Both the position numbers and the translations under genes were made by a program. Positions 1 to 8,393 of a stretch of 37,962 nt of DNA are shown one piece after another; within the stretch, counting starts at the first letter, position 1, and every line of letters begins with the position of its first letter. The notes under the pieces are model-generated. The model was not told the DNA's origin, ran no database searches, and saw only the letters and a program-made list of their open reading frames with translations. The stretch lies in NCBI GenBank assembly GCA_945787155.1, contig CALZHD010000046.1:1-37962 (forward strand), written 5' to 3'. Source of the DNA: an uncultured Gammaproteobacteria bacterium (GTDB lineage: Bacteria; Pseudomonadota; Gammaproteobacteria; SZUA-140).

Positions 1-1044
1 AGCCGCCATAAACATCGCTGCCTTGGCGAGGGCGTGAGAAAGAGCCAGGTAAGCAACCGCACTCCAGGCCATTGCACCTGAGGCGGCGGCAAGCGGAAAT
101 GCCAAAAACAGATAGCCAATCTGAGCAACCGTAGAGTAGGCGATAAGTAGCTTGAGTCGAGTCTGGCGCAACGCCTGCACGGAGCCCCACAGGATGGCTG
201 TGGCACCGAGCAGGCCGAGTAATGTGTCAACGCCTTTGCCATCTACCAGCGGGGCGAAGATCTCCAGCCACAGCCGCGCCAGGATATAGAAAGAGGCCTT
301 TACCACTATCGCAGAGAGCAATGCGCTGACGGGTGCAGGCGCGCTCGCATGCGCGGGGGGCAGCCAGAAATGGAGAGGGAACAGTGCTGTCTTGAGCATC
401 AGCCCGGCTGCCATCAGTCCCAGCGCCGCAAATAGCGAGGGTGAAGGCGCGATCCGCTCGGCCAGTAGCGTAATGTCCACCGTGCCAAAGCCGTGATACA
501 GCAGCGCGACACCTGCCAGATAGGCAAGCGATCCTAGTAGCGTCGCCAGTAGATAGCGCATCGCCCCGCCGAGTGCAGCTCTGCTGCCGGTCAACGCCGC
601 CAGTGCGACCGCTGCCAGCCCCATCAATTCCAGCGTTACGTAGAGGTTGAAAATATCCGCCGAAAGAAACAATGCGTTCAATGCCGCCAGCAGGATCAAC
701 CAGATCGGCCAGAACCTGGCGGCGTCCTCGCGCTCGAAATAACCCGCTGAATATACACTAACAGCGAACGCCACCAGCGCGGTGGCCAGCAGCATCAACA
801 GACTCAGGCCATCCGCATATAGATCAATGCCCAGTGGCGCCCCCCAGCCGCCCACAGTATGTCGATAGGGACCCACTTCGAGCATCTGTCTGCTTAGGCC
901 TGCAACCGACAGGAGGATGAGAAAGGCCGTCGCCTGGCCCACTATCTTTGCGGTCCGCGGCCACAGGAAGCAAAACATACCCGCCACTAACGGTAGCAGG
1001 ATCAGGATGATTGCCCAGGGAATAGCTGAAATTGCGCTGTCCAC
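1..1044 (-). CDS. mrpD: Mrp antiporter subunit D (NuoM/N-like), 3' end cut by window edge
   Basis: This is the ion-translocating membrane subunit of a multi-subunit Na+(K+)/H+ antiporter, homologous to the NuoL/M/N subunits of complex I. The reverse strand is open from the GTG at 1044 to base 1 (348 codons). It starts DSAISAIPWAIILILLP and near the edge reads LALSHALAKAAMFMAA, the His/Lys-bearing transmembrane segment typical of this family. The ORF track omits it because its stop codon lies outside the window. It begins 5 nt after the mrpC stop, so it is the next gene of the same operon. A GTG start was chosen because no ATG lies in frame between the mrpC stop and this point. The full family length is roughly 490-500 aa, so about 150 residues are missing. 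Confidence 0.88.
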   Translation of the reverse strand, partial: MDSAISAIPWAIILILLPLVAGMFCFLWPRTAKIVGQATAFLILLSVAGLSRQMLEVGPYRHTVGGWGAPLGIDLYADGLSLLMLLATALVAFAVSVYSAGYFEREDAARFWPIWLILLAALNALFLSADIFNLYVTLELMGLAAVALAALTGSRAALGGAMRYLLATLLGSLAYLAGVALLYHGFGTVDITLLAERIAPSPSLFAALGLMAAGLMLKTALFPLHFWLPPAHASAPAPVSALLSAIVVKASFYILARLWLEIFAPLVDGKGVDTLLGLLGATAILWGSVQALRQTRLKLLIAYSTVAQIGYLFLAFPLAAASGAMAWSAVAYLALSHALAKAAMFMAA

Positions 1045-1049
1045 GTTTG

Positions 1050-1358
1050 CTATTCGTCTTCCTTATCGGGCAGCTCAGCGCATCCGGTTTGCGCGCTTAA
1101 TTTCAGCATCAAGGTGAGCGCGAGTGCGGTGGCCGAGACCGCCACCACAATGCCGGTGATGACCATTGCGTGGGGTACCGGATCCGGCAGCGCAGTCCCG
1201 GTACGCTGCGCCAATGCTACTAGCAGCAGGAAGATCCCACTGCCCATGACATTGATCGCCAGAATCTTACGCAGTAGATGTGCGTGAACAATCAGCGCGT
1301 ATAAACCCAGGGAGATAAGCCCCACACTGACTAAAGCGTAGAGGTGTGCGATGCTCAT
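1050..1358 (-). CDS. mrpC: Mrp antiporter subunit C (NuoK-like)
   Basis: A small three-helix membrane protein of 102 aa homologous to NuoK, part of the Mrp/Mnh antiporter membrane arm. Three hydrophobic stretches are visible (about residues 4-24, 29-50 and 63-85), and the segment LLRKILAINVMGSGIFLLLVALA matches the conserved NuoK/MrpC core. The ATG has AAGGAG upstream and overlaps the stop of the preceding fused subunit by 4 nt (ATGA), so translation is probably coupled. The C-terminus is short and acidic (DKEDE). The length agrees with the family. Confidence 0.9.
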   Translation of the reverse strand: MSIAHLYALVSVGLISLGLYALIVHAHLLRKILAINVMGSGIFLLLVALAQRTGTALPDPVPHAMVITGIVVAVSATALALTLMLKLSAQTGCAELPDKEDE

Positions 1359-2320
1359 GAGTGCTCCTTATCAGTGTGACGGCGGCCACCCAGAAAGAGT
1401 GCGGCGAGGGTCGCGCCGATGGAGAGCATCGCCGTCGTTTCAAGCAGCAGGATCAGTTTGCCTGCATGCTCGGGGGGGAGTTTTAGCAACGCGTCTTCAA
1501 TCAACATAGTGACGACAGCTATGACTAGGAATGTTGCTGGTCCTAGCACCAGTATGAGTCGTAACGGCAGGGCCATGAGTGCGGCGCGGGGGTGCCGACC
1601 TATCAGTAGCAGCAGTACGCCTGCCGCCGCCAGTACCGATCCTGCCTGAAATGCACCGCCGGGCGCATGGGCACCTACCCATAGGAGATAAGCCGCGGTC
1701 AGGATCAGCACCGGTACCAGCAGACGCGTCAGTGTCTCTAGCACCAATGGCGCTGGCGTGGCGGCCTGCTGTGGCACCGTTCCACCAAGCGACCACACAC
1801 CCAGCAGTGCTAGTAATAGTACAATCAACTCCAGCAGGGTGTCATATCCCCGAAAGTTGAGTAGCACGGCAGTTACCGGGTTGCTGACCCCACTGGCCTC
1901 GAGATGTGTGGCAACCGCTGTGCTCAGTCCAGGTGCATCCGGCGGAAAAGAGAGAATGATATACCCAAGCCCCGTAGCTATCAGTGGTAGCACTATCAGT
2001 AACAACCACTGCAGCGGCCGGATACCTCGTTCCTCCTTTTCCGTTGCGCCTGCCGCATCGCCGTTGGTCTCTATGGATTGCAGTTGTGCTAGTGCTACCA
2101 TCAGCAGAGCACCGGTTAGCCCGGCGCCAATGGCCGCTTCGGCCAATGCAACGTCCGGTGCCTCAAGCCGTACCCAGGCCAGCGCCATCAACAAACCAAA
2201 GGCGACGAATAATACGATGGCCTTGAATAAATTCGGGCAGGCCAGACATCGCCAGGCCAGCCACAATAATCCTAGCCCCAGCAGGCTATCGAGCATCCAT
2301 GCCACCATCATTGTTTCCAT
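1355..2320 (-). CDS. Fused Mrp subunit: DUF4040 (MrpA C-terminal/MbhD-E-like) plus MrpB domain
   Basis: A 321-aa integral membrane protein that fuses parts often encoded separately. Residues about 1-85 form a DUF4040-type unit (ALAEAAIGAGLTGALLMVAL) like MbhD or the C-terminus of MrpA. Residues about 100-185 resemble the MbhE-like second part of the MrpA tail (NPVTAVLLNFRGYDTLLE). Residues about 190-312 are an MrpB/MnhB domain (GAHAPGGAFQAGSVLAA). The operon order E-F-G-(this)-C-D matches archaeal Mbh/Mrp modules rather than the classic ABCDEFG order. It overlaps the end of mrpG by 13 nt. It lacks the large NuoL-like N-terminal half of MrpA; a separate NuoL-like subunit could lie beyond the left edge. 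Confidence 0.85.
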   Translation of the reverse strand: METMMVAWMLDSLLGLGLLWLAWRCLACPNLFKAIVLFVAFGLLMALAWVRLEAPDVALAEAAIGAGLTGALLMVALAQLQSIETNGDAAGATEKEERGIRPLQWLLLIVLPLIATGLGYIILSFPPDAPGLSTAVATHLEASGVSNPVTAVLLNFRGYDTLLELIVLLLALLGVWSLGGTVPQQAATPAPLVLETLTRLLVPVLILTAAYLLWVGAHAPGGAFQAGSVLAAAGVLLLLIGRHPRAALMALPLRLILVLGPATFLVIAVVTMLIEDALLKLPPEHAGKLILLLETTAMLSIGATLAALFLGGRRHTDKEHS

Positions 2321-2607
2321 GGCCGGACCCCTCTGCGCAGCGCCCCTCTGGCGACCAGGTGAGCAACGCTGGCGCCGGCGAGCATCACCAGCAGCCAGAT
2401 CAGCAACAATTTACCTACCGCGGTCCATGATTCCGCCTGTATTGCGAGTGCCACTACCATCAGTCCCAGGCCTACGTTGTCGGCTTTGGTCAAGGCATGA
2501 AGGCGGGTGTATACATCCGGGAAGCGCAGCAGTCCCACGGTACCCGCAAAAAAGAAGATCGCGCCGGCGAGTAGCAGTGCTGCAGTGAGGTAATCAATCA
2601 ACGTCAC
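2308..2607 (-). CDS. mrpG: Mrp antiporter subunit G
   Basis: A membrane subunit of the Mrp antiporter. The ORF track extends it to 170 aa, but the recognisable family sequence begins at an internal GTG: (M)TLIDYLTAALLLAG, followed by the MrpG hallmark GLLRFPDVYTRLHALTKADNVGLG. Starting at GTG 2607 gives 99 aa, the usual size, and a 14-nt overlap with the end of mrpF; the upstream extension would just be mrpF read out of frame. Three transmembrane segments are visible. A basic tail (RGALRRGVRPWKQ) follows the last helix. Confidence 0.88.
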   Translation of the reverse strand: MTLIDYLTAALLLAGAIFFFAGTVGLLRFPDVYTRLHALTKADNVGLGLMVVALAIQAESWTAVGKLLLIWLLVMLAGASVAHLVARGALRRGVRPWKQ

Positions 2608-2884
2608 GTTCTGTTTCCTGTGGCTGTTCCTGCTCAGGCCAGGCGCGCTGCACGAAGGCCACCGCAGTGACGGCAGCGAGCAGTGCAAACACCAGTGCCA
2701 CATCGCGCAGGGCCGCGTTTCCGCTGGCCTGCGACAGCAGTAGTAGAACGGCGACCGCAGTGGTGCCAAACAACTGTGCGGCCAGCATGCGATCAGCAGC
2801 GGTTGGGCCGCGCAGCACACGCCACATCCCCGCGCCGAGGGTCAGCAATAAAAATAGCGCCAGTGTAAGGTAAAGGGTCTGCAC
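2594..2884 (-). CDS. mrpF: Mrp antiporter subunit F
   Basis: A 96-aa three-helix membrane protein with the MrpF signature WRVLRGPTAADRMLAAQLFG and RDVALVFALLAAVTAVAF. It starts with GTG, with only a weak ribosome-binding site. It begins 5 nt after the stop of a candidate 31-aa ORF and ends overlapping mrpG. It has an acidic C-terminal tail (QPQETERDVD). It is essential for complex assembly in known Mrp systems and has no catalytic role of its own established. Confidence 0.88.
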   Translation of the reverse strand: MQTLYLTLALFLLLTLGAGMWRVLRGPTAADRMLAAQLFGTTAVAVLLLLSQASGNAALRDVALVFALLAAVTAVAFVQRAWPEQEQPQETERDVD

Positions 2885-2889
2885 AGGAT

Positions 2890-2985
2890 TCAGCCCATCA
2901 GGAGTAGTGTGGCGGCGTGCTTTAGCATCGGCGCAACGGTCATTCCTGTCTCCATGATAGAAAGCATATTTCTGACGCTCTTCAT
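2890..2985 (-). CDS. Candidate 31-aa small ORF between mrpE and mrpF
   Basis: Too short for the ORF track. The reverse strand reads GAGGTG, 8 nt, then ATG, giving MKSVRNMLSIMETGMTVAPM and ending LLLMG with a TGA. It fills the otherwise unexplained 115-nt gap between mrpE and mrpF almost exactly, 14 nt after mrpE and 5 nt before the mrpF GTG. Such close packing, with a good ribosome-binding site, suggests it is translated, perhaps to couple mrpF translation or as a small membrane peptide. No homolog is recognised; chance remains possible for an ORF this short. Confidence 0.45.
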   Translation of the reverse strand: MKSVRNMLSIMETGMTVAPMLKHAATLLLMG

Positions 2986-2999
2986 TTTACGCACCTCTA

Positions 3000-3476
3000 T
3001 TAAAAAGTCTTCAGTGACGTACCGAACAGTCGTGCCACACGCTGTTCCACCGCTTCAAGCTCCGCCAGGAATCCTCCCCGACTGTCCAGCACATGCACTT
3101 TCAAACAGTTGGTACACAGTTCGGCACTTAATGTACCCGGTAGCAGACTGACCGTGTTGGCCATGAACACCTGCGGCATCCCCGCTGGTAGCCGCAGTGG
3201 ATATTCAAATAGTGCCGGGGCGATGGGCATACGGGGGTCGATGGCACGCCGGGCGACATCGACCCCTCCCAGTAGGGAGCGCAGTAGAAAAAAGGGTACA
3301 AATATTAGAAACTCGTGCCAGACCAGATTTGAAGAGGGGAGTAGGGCGATGTTAATGATAAGCGCTAGTGCGACTGCCGGCACGCCAATCCACCAGGATG
3401 CCGTATCGCCATCGGTGAGTAGCCACCAGATGAGTGAAAATAATATCCCTCTCAATAAAATAGATAAGCCGCTCAC
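3000..3476 (-). CDS. mrpE: Mrp antiporter subunit E
   Basis: A 158-aa membrane protein of the MrpE/MnhE family, first recognised subunit of this antiporter operon. Two N-terminal hydrophobic segments (about residues 5-20 and 26-45) are followed by the family core, including VFMANTVSLLPGTLSAEL and a soluble tail with CTNCLKVHVLD. The GTG start overlaps the TGA of an upstream 50-aa ORF (GTGA), which suggests translational coupling. The family normally has about 160 aa, so it is complete. Confidence 0.88.
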   Translation of the reverse strand: MSGLSILLRGILFSLIWWLLTDGDTASWWIGVPAVALALIINIALLPSSNLVWHEFLIFVPFFLLRSLLGGVDVARRAIDPRMPIAPALFEYPLRLPAGMPQVFMANTVSLLPGTLSAELCTNCLKVHVLDSRGGFLAELEAVEQRVARLFGTSLKTF

Positions 3477-3625
3477 GTGCCAGTGCCTGATTGACTATTG
3501 AGGAAAATATGGCTCATCCTAGTGACGCCTAGCTGCACTACACTAGCATGTGCTGGATTAAGCAACTTGTTGGAATACCATGCGGTAGTCAGGGCTTCGC
3601 TGTTGATTGATGTTGAATCTCTCAT
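3473..3625 (-). CDS. Candidate 50-aa small ORF leading the mrp operon
   Basis: Found by reading upstream of mrpE on the reverse strand. GAGGTGGATCAAC precedes an ATG and a 50-codon ORF (MRDSTSINSEALTTAWYSNK to LNSQSGTGT) whose TGA overlaps the mrpE GTG in a GTGA junction. A strong ribosome-binding site plus a 4-nt overlap is the usual signature of a real coupled gene. The product is polar, has no signal peptide or clear helix, and resembles nothing recognised. It may be a leader ORF rather than a functional protein. Confidence 0.5.
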   Translation of the reverse strand: MRDSTSINSEALTTAWYSNKLLNPAHASVVQLGVTRMSHIFLNSQSGTGT

Positions 3626-3710
3626 GTTGATCCACCTCGCGAACGCAGTGCGCTCTTAATGTACCGATAATTTTAAAAGCGACACCTGATTTACTATCAG
3701 TATACGGCAA

Positions 3711-4908
3711 TCAAATGGCACCATTTTTGCGAACAGTCGATACCGCCTGGCGGGCGATCTCAAGTTCCTCGTTGGCTGGAATCACTAACACTGCTACTGC
3801 GCTGTTATTATCGCTGATGTCAATGATGTCAGTCTCACCTGGCGAGTTTTTTTGTTGTTTGAGTGAGACACCAAATATGGACAATTTGTCACAAATTAAT
3901 TGCCGTACAAGCGGATCATTTTCACCAATGCCGCCGGTAAAGACCAGCGCATCCAGTCTGCCAAGGATGGCGCAATAGGCACCGATATATTTACATATTC
4001 GATAACAGTACATTTCAATGGCAAGACGCGCCTGCTCATCACCTATGTTCGCCAGCTGGTGTACTTCGCGCATGTCACTGACGCCACACAGCCCCTTCAT
4101 CCCGCTGTCATGGTTCAACAGGGTTTCGATTTCATCAAGCGTCATGCCCAGATTTCTGGCAAGGTAGAAATGCACAGACGGTGCCCATGATGAGTCCTTC
4201 CAGTGGTGTCATGCCCATCGAGGTGTCGATGCAGACGCCATCGCGGATAGCTGCTGCGCTAGCGCCGTTGCCCAGGTGTAGCGTAATAAGCCGCAACGAT
4301 GCCAGCGGTTGTTGCAGATATCTGGCCGCCTGACTGGCGACATGTTGATGTGAGGTGCCGTGAAAACCGTAGCGGCGCACATGGTGATCCCGGTACAGCT
4401 TATCCGGCAGCGCATAGCGATTGGCATGAGGTGGTAGCGTTCGAAAGAAAGCCGTGTCGAACACGGCCACCTGTGGCACTTGTGGGTAGAGTCGACACAT
4501 TGCCTCGATGCCGGCCAGATTTGCCGGATTGTGTAACGGCGCCAGCGGACTTATTTCTCGTATAGCTTCAATTACGTCTTCGTTGATGAGCGTTGGTGTC
4601 TGGAAAGTATCGCCGCCATGAACGACGCGATGGCCGATGGCGTATAGTGATTGCATCCAGTCGATAGCGTTACTGCTACTCTGTAAAAAAGCAATAATCT
4701 GTTGAAGGCCTGTTATGTGATCGGCAATAGGGGTATGTTCCTGCTGCTCTTCTACTTCATTGGTAGCAGTATGGATGCGATAAACACTGCTGCTGTCAGT
4801 TTTACCAATACATTCCAGTGAGCCCGATGCCAGCAATGTTTCTGCTGTCATGTCATAGAGGCGGAACTTGATGGAAGAGCTGCCCGTGTTGATGATGAGT
4901 ACGTGCAT
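3711..4908 (-). pseudogene. ackA: Acetate kinase, disrupted by an internal deletion/frameshift
   Basis: Acetate kinase interconverts acetyl phosphate and acetate with ATP. The first part (4135-4908) starts MHVLIINTGSSSIKFRLYDM and is normal through DTSMGMTPLEGLIMGT. The frame then runs into an unrelated tail (VCAFLPCQKSGHDA). The rest (3711-4175) continues in another frame from HFYLARNLGMTLDEIETLL to the normal C-terminus, with VFTGGIGEND present. Compared with the family pattern GTRSGDxDPAxHFYLA, about 20 nt are missing between GT and HFYLA. This loses the catalytic Arg of the GTRSGD motif and shifts the frame. The rest is well preserved, so the damage is recent or a sequencing error. No pta or phosphoketolase gene is adjacent. 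Confidence 0.85.
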
Positions 4909-5029
4909 GATGTTAAGTCGTATATTAGAAAAAAATAAAGCTGGTATCGCTAACTGGCATTTATTGTTCTACCTGAGAACCTTCTGTGCTTTAAGTTGCG
5001 TTACGGATGAAATCGCGCATTAACCAGGT

Positions 5030-5515
5030 TCAATCTACTGACTGAAGAGTGGCTCGAAAAGTCATGTTATGACCAAATGGGCGGGATTCATTAATCACGT
5101 TTTTTGCGGGGAAATGATAGGTCTCGGTCGTCGTTGTGACGACTGGAGCAAGATCCTTACATTCATTTTTAGATAATGCCTGGATTTCTGTCAAACGTGA
5201 TTGCACAGCATTGTGGACGACAGTGAGCACGATATTCTCTTCTTTCAGCTGGTGTGTCACACTTAATCCATGGAAGTAATCTACCGTAGAGTACAATTTT
5301 TTATTGCCAGATTCCCGTGGGTTGCAACGTAACTTAAGGTAGCTACGTTTTAGGCCTTTATTCCATGTATGGGGTTTCCGAGAAATGTGGTCACTTCCCT
5401 GTTCGAGCTTGTTCGCACCACTAGAAAGTTCGAATGTCAGCAGAAATCGGTCTGTGGCGTAGGCAACGGTTCCCGTGGTTAATAGAATGCTAAGAATAAC
5501 AAATCGTATGATCAT
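5030..5515 (-). CDS. Small exported protein of unknown function
   Basis: A 161-aa protein with a clear signal peptide (MIIRFVILSILLTTGTVAYA, likely cut after AYA), so probably periplasmic. GGAG precedes the ATG. The mature part is polar with scattered charged residues, two cysteines (LRCNPRE and KNECKD) that could pair, and a run TVVTTTTETYHF-like near residue 125. No domain is recognised. It stands alone between the ackA pseudogene and the P-type ATPase, in the same direction as both. Confidence 0.7.
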   Translation of the reverse strand: MIIRFVILSILLTTGTVAYATDRFLLTFELSSGANKLEQGSDHISRKPHTWNKGLKRSYLKLRCNPRESGNKKLYSTVDYFHGLSVTHQLKEENIVLTVVHNAVQSRLTEIQALSKNECKDLAPVVTTTTETYHFPAKNVINESRPFGHNMTFRATLQSVD

Positions 5516-5621
5516 TTTTAAGGCTCCTTAAGTTTGCCTGTTTTTAGTGCCGACAGTTGCATCGATGAAGGATTGCTTGTCAATCTGAAAACTTATGGCG
5601 TTTATTTCTCAGTATTAGTGC

Positions 5622-8339
5622 TTACGTACTGTGTTGTTTTAGTTTAGCGTGTTTACGCAGTAGAAATTTTTCTATCTCTACCAAAATCAGCACTGAAGAA
5701 GTGACCATGATAATGCGTAGCCAGGTATCAGCACTAATGGCAGTCGTCGCAAATAGTGCCTGCATCGGCTCCAGGTAGGTGAAACCCAGTTGGAACAGTA
5801 TCAGCAAAGCGATGGCATACAGCACATAACGATTGCCTGTCAGTCCTTGATAAGTTAATGAAGGCGCCAGCAGATAGCGCACGCTGAACAGATAGAATAT
5901 TTCAAACATCACCAGGGTATTGACGGCCACGGTACGTGCCACCTCGATGGAGGCACCGTGTTCCCGTTCCCACAGGAACAGGCCGAAGGTACCAGTAACG
6001 ATAATCAACGATACGAAGATAATACGCCAGATCAGAAAACCGGAGAGGATGGGTTCTTCTGGATTTCTTGGTGAGCGTTGCATGACGTTACGTTCAGCTG
6101 GCTCGAACGCCAGCGTCAGTGCCAGGGTCACTGCGGTGATCATGTTGACCCACAGGATCTGGGCGGGGGTAATGGGTAACATGCGGCCCATCACAATAGC
6201 TGCGATGATGGTGAGTGCCTCGCCACCATTAGTGGGTAGTATAAACAGAATGGATTTCTTTAGATTGTCGTAGACAGTACGGCCTTCTTCGACAGCATGG
6301 GCAATGGAGGCGAAGTTGTCATCGGTCAGCACCATCTCTGCCGACTCTTTAGCCACTTCAGTGCCTTTAAGCCCCATGGCGACGCCGACGTCGGCGCGCT
6401 TTAGTGCCGGTGCATCATTGACGCCATCGCCTGTCATGGATACCACTTCACCGGCGGCCTGTAGTGCGGTCACCAGCCGCAGTTTCTGTTCTGGTGAGAC
6501 GCGCGCAAATATGTCGGCGCGTTGTACCGCCTGTTGTAATTGTTGGTCATTATATTGATCCAGCTCGATACCGCTGATCACCGTGACGCCATCACCAATG
6601 CCCATCTGAGCACCGATAGCACAGGCGGTGATGGCATGATCACCTGTGATCATCTTGACGCGGATGCCGGCCGACTGGCAAGTATGCACAGCCGCTGTCG
6701 CTTCTTCACGAGGCGGATCGATGATGCCCACGATGCCTAACAGGGTTAGCCCGTTTTCAACATCACTGAAACTTAAAGATTGTTGTACGGAAGTGGCCGG
6801 TTTGAAGGCAATGGCTAGCAACCGTTGGCCGCGGCCAGCCATGGCCGCCATACTGGCTTCCCAATAGGTCTGGTCCAGGGGCGCATCTTCACCCCGCATG
6901 CGCTGCTGGTGGCACATTTCGAGTACTCGTTCCGGTGCGCCTTTGAGATAGATAAATCCATGGCTGGCGTGATCATGATGTAGCGTTGCCATGAAGCGAT
7001 GTTGGGACTCGAAGGGGATGGCATCGGTGCGTGGAAACTGAGTCTGGTAATAATGATGCTCCAGGCCGGCTTTTACTGCCAGTGTCACCAGCGCGCCTTC
7101 GGTTGGATCGCCCTGCATCTGCCACTGTCCGTTGACTTCTGATAGTGATGCGTCGTTGCACAGCAGTGCCGCCTGGGCAACTTCTCGTAGTAGCGGAAAG
7201 GCCTCTGGCAAGACATCGTCGCCGTTGAGGCTGAAGGTGCCGTGGGGATCATAACCGACACCGCTAACCTCACAGATTCCGGCACCGGTGGCGATGGTCT
7301 GCACGGTCATTTCGTTGCGGGTAAGGGTGCCCGTCTTGTCCGAACAGATGACGGTCACCGAGCCTAAAGTCTCCACTGCCGGCAGGCGTCGGATGATGGC
7401 GTGCTTCCTCGCCATGCGCTGCACACCGATGGCGAGGGTGATGGTCATAATGGCGGGCAGCCCTTCCGGGATACCAGCCACTGTCAGGCCGACGGCGGCG
7501 AGAAACATTTCTCCGGTGGAGTAGTCCTGTAATAGCACACCATAGGCAAAGGTAATGGCAGCGATAATGCCGATGGTGATGGTGAGCCACTTAGCAAATA
7601 TTGCCATTTGTCGCAGCAGTGGGGTGGTCAGCGTCTCTACCTGACTCAACATGCCGCTGATGCGACCAATTTCGGTGTCATCACCAGTCGCTACTACTAC
7701 CCCATGACCCTGTCCGTATGTGACCAGGGTGCCAGAGTAGGCGAGGCCCTTGCGGTCGCCGATGCTGGCCTGTAATGACACTGACTGGGTGGATTTTTCT
7801 GCTGGCACCGATTCGCCTGTGAGCATCGCCTCCTCGATACGCAGTTCACGGCTCTTGAACAGACGCAGGTCTGCTGGGACCTTGTCGCCAGACTGGATGA
7901 GCACAACATCACCAGGGACTAACTGGTCTGCTGTCATGCTGATAAACTTGCCGTCGCGTTTTACCATCGCCTGCTGGGAGAGCATGTTACGTATGGCATC
8001 CAGTGCCTTTTCTGCCTTGCCTTCCTGGATGAAGCCGATAATGGCATTAATCACCACCACGCCGATGATGACGCCACTATCAACCCAGTGCCCTAACAGG
8101 GCAGTTACGACGCCAGCTCCCAACAATACATAAATAAGGACATTGTGGAACTGCGTCATAAAACGTGCCAGCGGCCCCTTTTTTATCGCCGGTCTAAGTC
8201 GATTGGGGCCATATTTTTGCAGACGTTGCACGGCATCCTGCTGTGACAGGCCATTCACTGATGAAGAGAGCCTGGAGAACGCGGAATTTATGTCAAGTGC
8301 ATACCAGGGCGATGGATTAGTGGTAGGTTTGTCAGTCAT
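5622..8339 (-). CDS. Type II P-type cation-transporting ATPase
   Basis: A complete 905-aa P-type ATPase of the calcium-pump-like (P2) class in the inner membrane. In order it has an N-terminal cation-ATPase domain, M1-M2 (about 60-105), the actuator motif TGES (174-177), the M4 motif PEGLP (291-295), the phosphorylation site CSDKTGTLT (Asp334), the KGAPE nucleotide-binding motif (about 466), TGDGVNDAPA (636-645) and six C-terminal helices. M5 keeps N704 and E707, which match SERCA N768/E771. M6 reads NMITAV, with Ala736 where SERCA has the ion-binding Asp800. That makes canonical Ca2+ transport doubtful, and the substrate could be another cation. AGGGA precedes the ATG. Confidence 0.92.
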   Translation of the reverse strand: MTDKPTTNPSPWYALDINSAFSRLSSSVNGLSQQDAVQRLQKYGPNRLRPAIKKGPLARFMTQFHNVLIYVLLGAGVVTALLGHWVDSGVIIGVVVINAIIGFIQEGKAEKALDAIRNMLSQQAMVKRDGKFISMTADQLVPGDVVLIQSGDKVPADLRLFKSRELRIEEAMLTGESVPAEKSTQSVSLQASIGDRKGLAYSGTLVTYGQGHGVVVATGDDTEIGRISGMLSQVETLTTPLLRQMAIFAKWLTITIGIIAAITFAYGVLLQDYSTGEMFLAAVGLTVAGIPEGLPAIMTITLAIGVQRMARKHAIIRRLPAVETLGSVTVICSDKTGTLTRNEMTVQTIATGAGICEVSGVGYDPHGTFSLNGDDVLPEAFPLLREVAQAALLCNDASLSEVNGQWQMQGDPTEGALVTLAVKAGLEHHYYQTQFPRTDAIPFESQHRFMATLHHDHASHGFIYLKGAPERVLEMCHQQRMRGEDAPLDQTYWEASMAAMAGRGQRLLAIAFKPATSVQQSLSFSDVENGLTLLGIVGIIDPPREEATAAVHTCQSAGIRVKMITGDHAITACAIGAQMGIGDGVTVISGIELDQYNDQQLQQAVQRADIFARVSPEQKLRLVTALQAAGEVVSMTGDGVNDAPALKRADVGVAMGLKGTEVAKESAEMVLTDDNFASIAHAVEEGRTVYDNLKKSILFILPTNGGEALTIIAAIVMGRMLPITPAQILWVNMITAVTLALTLAFEPAERNVMQRSPRNPEEPILSGFLIWRIIFVSLIIVTGTFGLFLWEREHGASIEVARTVAVNTLVMFEIFYLFSVRYLLAPSLTYQGLTGNRYVLYAIALLILFQLGFTYLEPMQALFATTAISADTWLRIIMVTSSVLILVEIEKFLLRKHAKLKQHST

Positions 8340-8365
8340 GTCGAATTTTCCCTAATATAATTTCA

Positions 8366-8393
8366 TCTATACACAGTATTGCTTTTCATACAA
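8366..8393 (-). promoter_or_regulatory. Possible sigma70-type promoter for the P-type ATPase
   Basis: On the reverse strand TTGTAT is followed after 16 nt by TATAGA, about 27 nt before the ATPase start codon. The spacing and sequence are acceptable for a -35/-10 pair but neither hexamer is perfect. This is a motif match only. Confidence 0.25.

Noticed and set aside
1758-2588. 276-aa plus-strand ORF opposite the mrp genes
   Set aside because: Ser/Ala/Pro-rich shadow of the minus-strand membrane genes, with no start signal or domain.
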